A program made the translations under genes and the position numbers. From Latrodectus hesperus (lineage: Eukaryota > Arthropoda > Arachnida > Araneae > Theridiidae), in assembly GCA_037975125.1 (NCBI GenBank), contig CM075853.1, forward strand, positions 36,902,113 to 36,966,112: a stretch of DNA of 64,000 nt, given 5' to 3'. Below are positions 62,335-64,000 of this stretch, in pieces. Below the pieces are notes generated by a model. The model worked only from the letters and a program-made list of their open reading frames with translations, was not told where the DNA came from and searched no databases. The first letter of the stretch is position 1. Each line of letters begins with the position of its first letter.

Positions 62335-64000
62335 AATTTAAAATATATTAAAATAACATTTTAATATAAAAAGTTATTTTAGTAACTCACAATTATTAAT
62401 TCATTTTAATAACTTAATGGTGAAGTGATCAAGGCTAATGATTTAATCTTGATTATATACATTAAATTTAGTGTGTGTGCTATGTATGTATGCATATACT
62501 AAACCAGAACTAAACAAAAGCTTTATTAGTGCTAGTTAATAAATAAATATTATCATAAGTTTAGATTTAATTCAAAATTATATTAAAGTCCCATTTATTA
62601 TTCTAGGAGAAACTATTTTATAATATCATTGTTGTGCACGCTTTACTGTAAGCACATCTCACCTTTCTATATAGGATGGCTATTTGTACTCCTTTTAATA
62701 TTTTACTGTTTATTGGCACAGATGTTCATTTAATTCAGAATGTTTACTCAGAAATGCTTCAATGATAATTGTAAAAGCTCATTATGCAAACATTTAAATA
62801 TTTCAAAAATAATTTTGCAAAGAAAAAAATCTGTAAACAATCACAAAAAGTTAAAAAAAAAAGAAGGAAGTCAATTTTTAAATATTGATATTTCAAATTT
62901 AGATCTATCACATTAACAAATTTAAATCAATGAATTTTTCCAATAAATCTTGATAAACAAGCAACAATATATTTAATAATTTAATTCTGAAACAAAATTA
63001 CGTTTTTGATTTGTGTATGGTCAGGAGTATTTTCATCAATTAAAAATACACAAAATTAAAACATATAATCATAAAAGAAGTTTTTTCTTTTTCTTTTGAA
63101 GGTCAGTAATAGATAAATTAATAATCCTATATAAAATCTCTCCAAAATCTTCCTGTAAAAAAGTAATATATTTATTACAAAATTAATTTTCTAGTTTTTA
63201 AGGCATTTTTTTATTATTTTAACATGTAACTAGATTAATTAACTTTTGAAAAAAACAGAAAAACGATTGCTATGGTTTGTAAAATGAATTTACTTTTATT
63301 TGTAAATATTTGGAAAGAGACATCATTAAAATCAACAACTTAATAAGTATTACTTCAAAAGTTTTATTAAAGTGTTATTTAAAAACTTAAAAAATCTTCA
63401 AAATCATAAGTACAGCTACGATTAAGATTCATGATTAAGAAAACAGCGATAAAAGACATGCGATAAATCTGCCAGAGAATATAGAAAATGCATTAAAAGA
63501 TAACAATACACAGCGGCAACTTATAAAATGTCAAACAGACCAAGCAAAATTGTCCGCCCTTTTTTTTTTAAACAAAAAGCTTAACATGGGTTGGAATCAA
63601 CTAGAAATAAATATCATGTTGAAGAGAAATGAGCTTTAAATTATGTAAGATAGAGTTAGTTATTTTGTTCCCAATGTGGATAAAATTGAGATGTTGCATC
63701 AAGTTGTCATCGTCATAATTATTTCTGTTTAGAATAAGCTCAAGACCTACATTGATTGCAAGTAGTTCATTTATAAACATGGAACAGTAGTCTGGGTTAC
63801 ACTAATGTTACGAAAATTTATTTTTTAGGTCTCAGTGTAGACACTGAAACCAACAAGATCATTGATAATTCATAAATTTGCTTAACAAAAACAAATTTTT
63901 TATTTTCCTTTTTAATTTCCCATTACTTCTTATTTCAAACTATTCTAGTTGCATTCAAAACTTTTTTATAATGTTTAATACAATTAAAAAGCTACAATTT
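62335..64000. other. AT-rich stretch to window end, probably intron of the DUF4211 gene
   Basis: I looked here on the minus strand for the next upstream exon of the host gene (needing an open frame, an AG before it and a GT donor leaving one base over) and found none that was convincing. No other feature. Confidence 0.5.

Overview
This is eukaryotic nuclear DNA: very AT-rich, almost free of long open frames, with spliced exons (GT..AG introns) and many transposable-element relics. The mix of elements (Ty3/gypsy, PIF/Harbinger, hAT, Tc1, Jockey/CR1-like LINE pieces and many tRNA-derived SINEs), plus long AT microsatellites, fits an arthropod. From my memory of similar repeats I would guess a spider or other arachnid, but nothing in the window proves the species.

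Only one host gene is convincing. On the minus strand, eight exons between 61347 and 39529 splice in a fully consistent phase into the last 424 codons plus a stop. They encode a basic exon with an AT-hook-like motif, a short conserved module, and a DUF4211-like C-terminal domain with two C-x2-C pairs. That is the arrangement of the QSER1/PRR12 chromatin-protein family. The 5' part of the gene lies beyond the right edge. Its first visible intron is 13.5 kb and carries a Harbinger-type transposon with perfect 43-bp inverted termini.

Left part (1-22.8 kb): no host gene seen. It holds a SINE at 3.35 kb; two related short LINE-derived elements (7119-7940 and 17304-18022), each bounded by a 12-bp target duplication; a diverged tandem duplication at 9.4-10.4 kb with an AT array inside only one copy; an unclassified GC-richer repeat at 12.6 kb; a perfect 29-bp inverted repeat beside a LINE reverse-transcriptase fragment (16.0-16.55 kb); a 211-bp hAT-like MITE; two more long AT arrays; and the 3' end of another LINE (21.0-21.27 kb).

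Middle part (22.85-30.2 kb): a 5.09-kb Ty3/gypsy element with nearly identical LTRs and a 4-bp target duplication. Its gag and pol are in different frames, joined by what looks like a textbook -1 ribosomal frameshift signal. It is now broken by stops and frameshifts. A SINE and a decayed Tc1 transposon follow.

Right part (30.2-64 kb): gene-poor, SINE-dotted DNA up to about 39 kb, then the host gene. Two SINEs with clear target duplications lie just upstream of its first visible exon.
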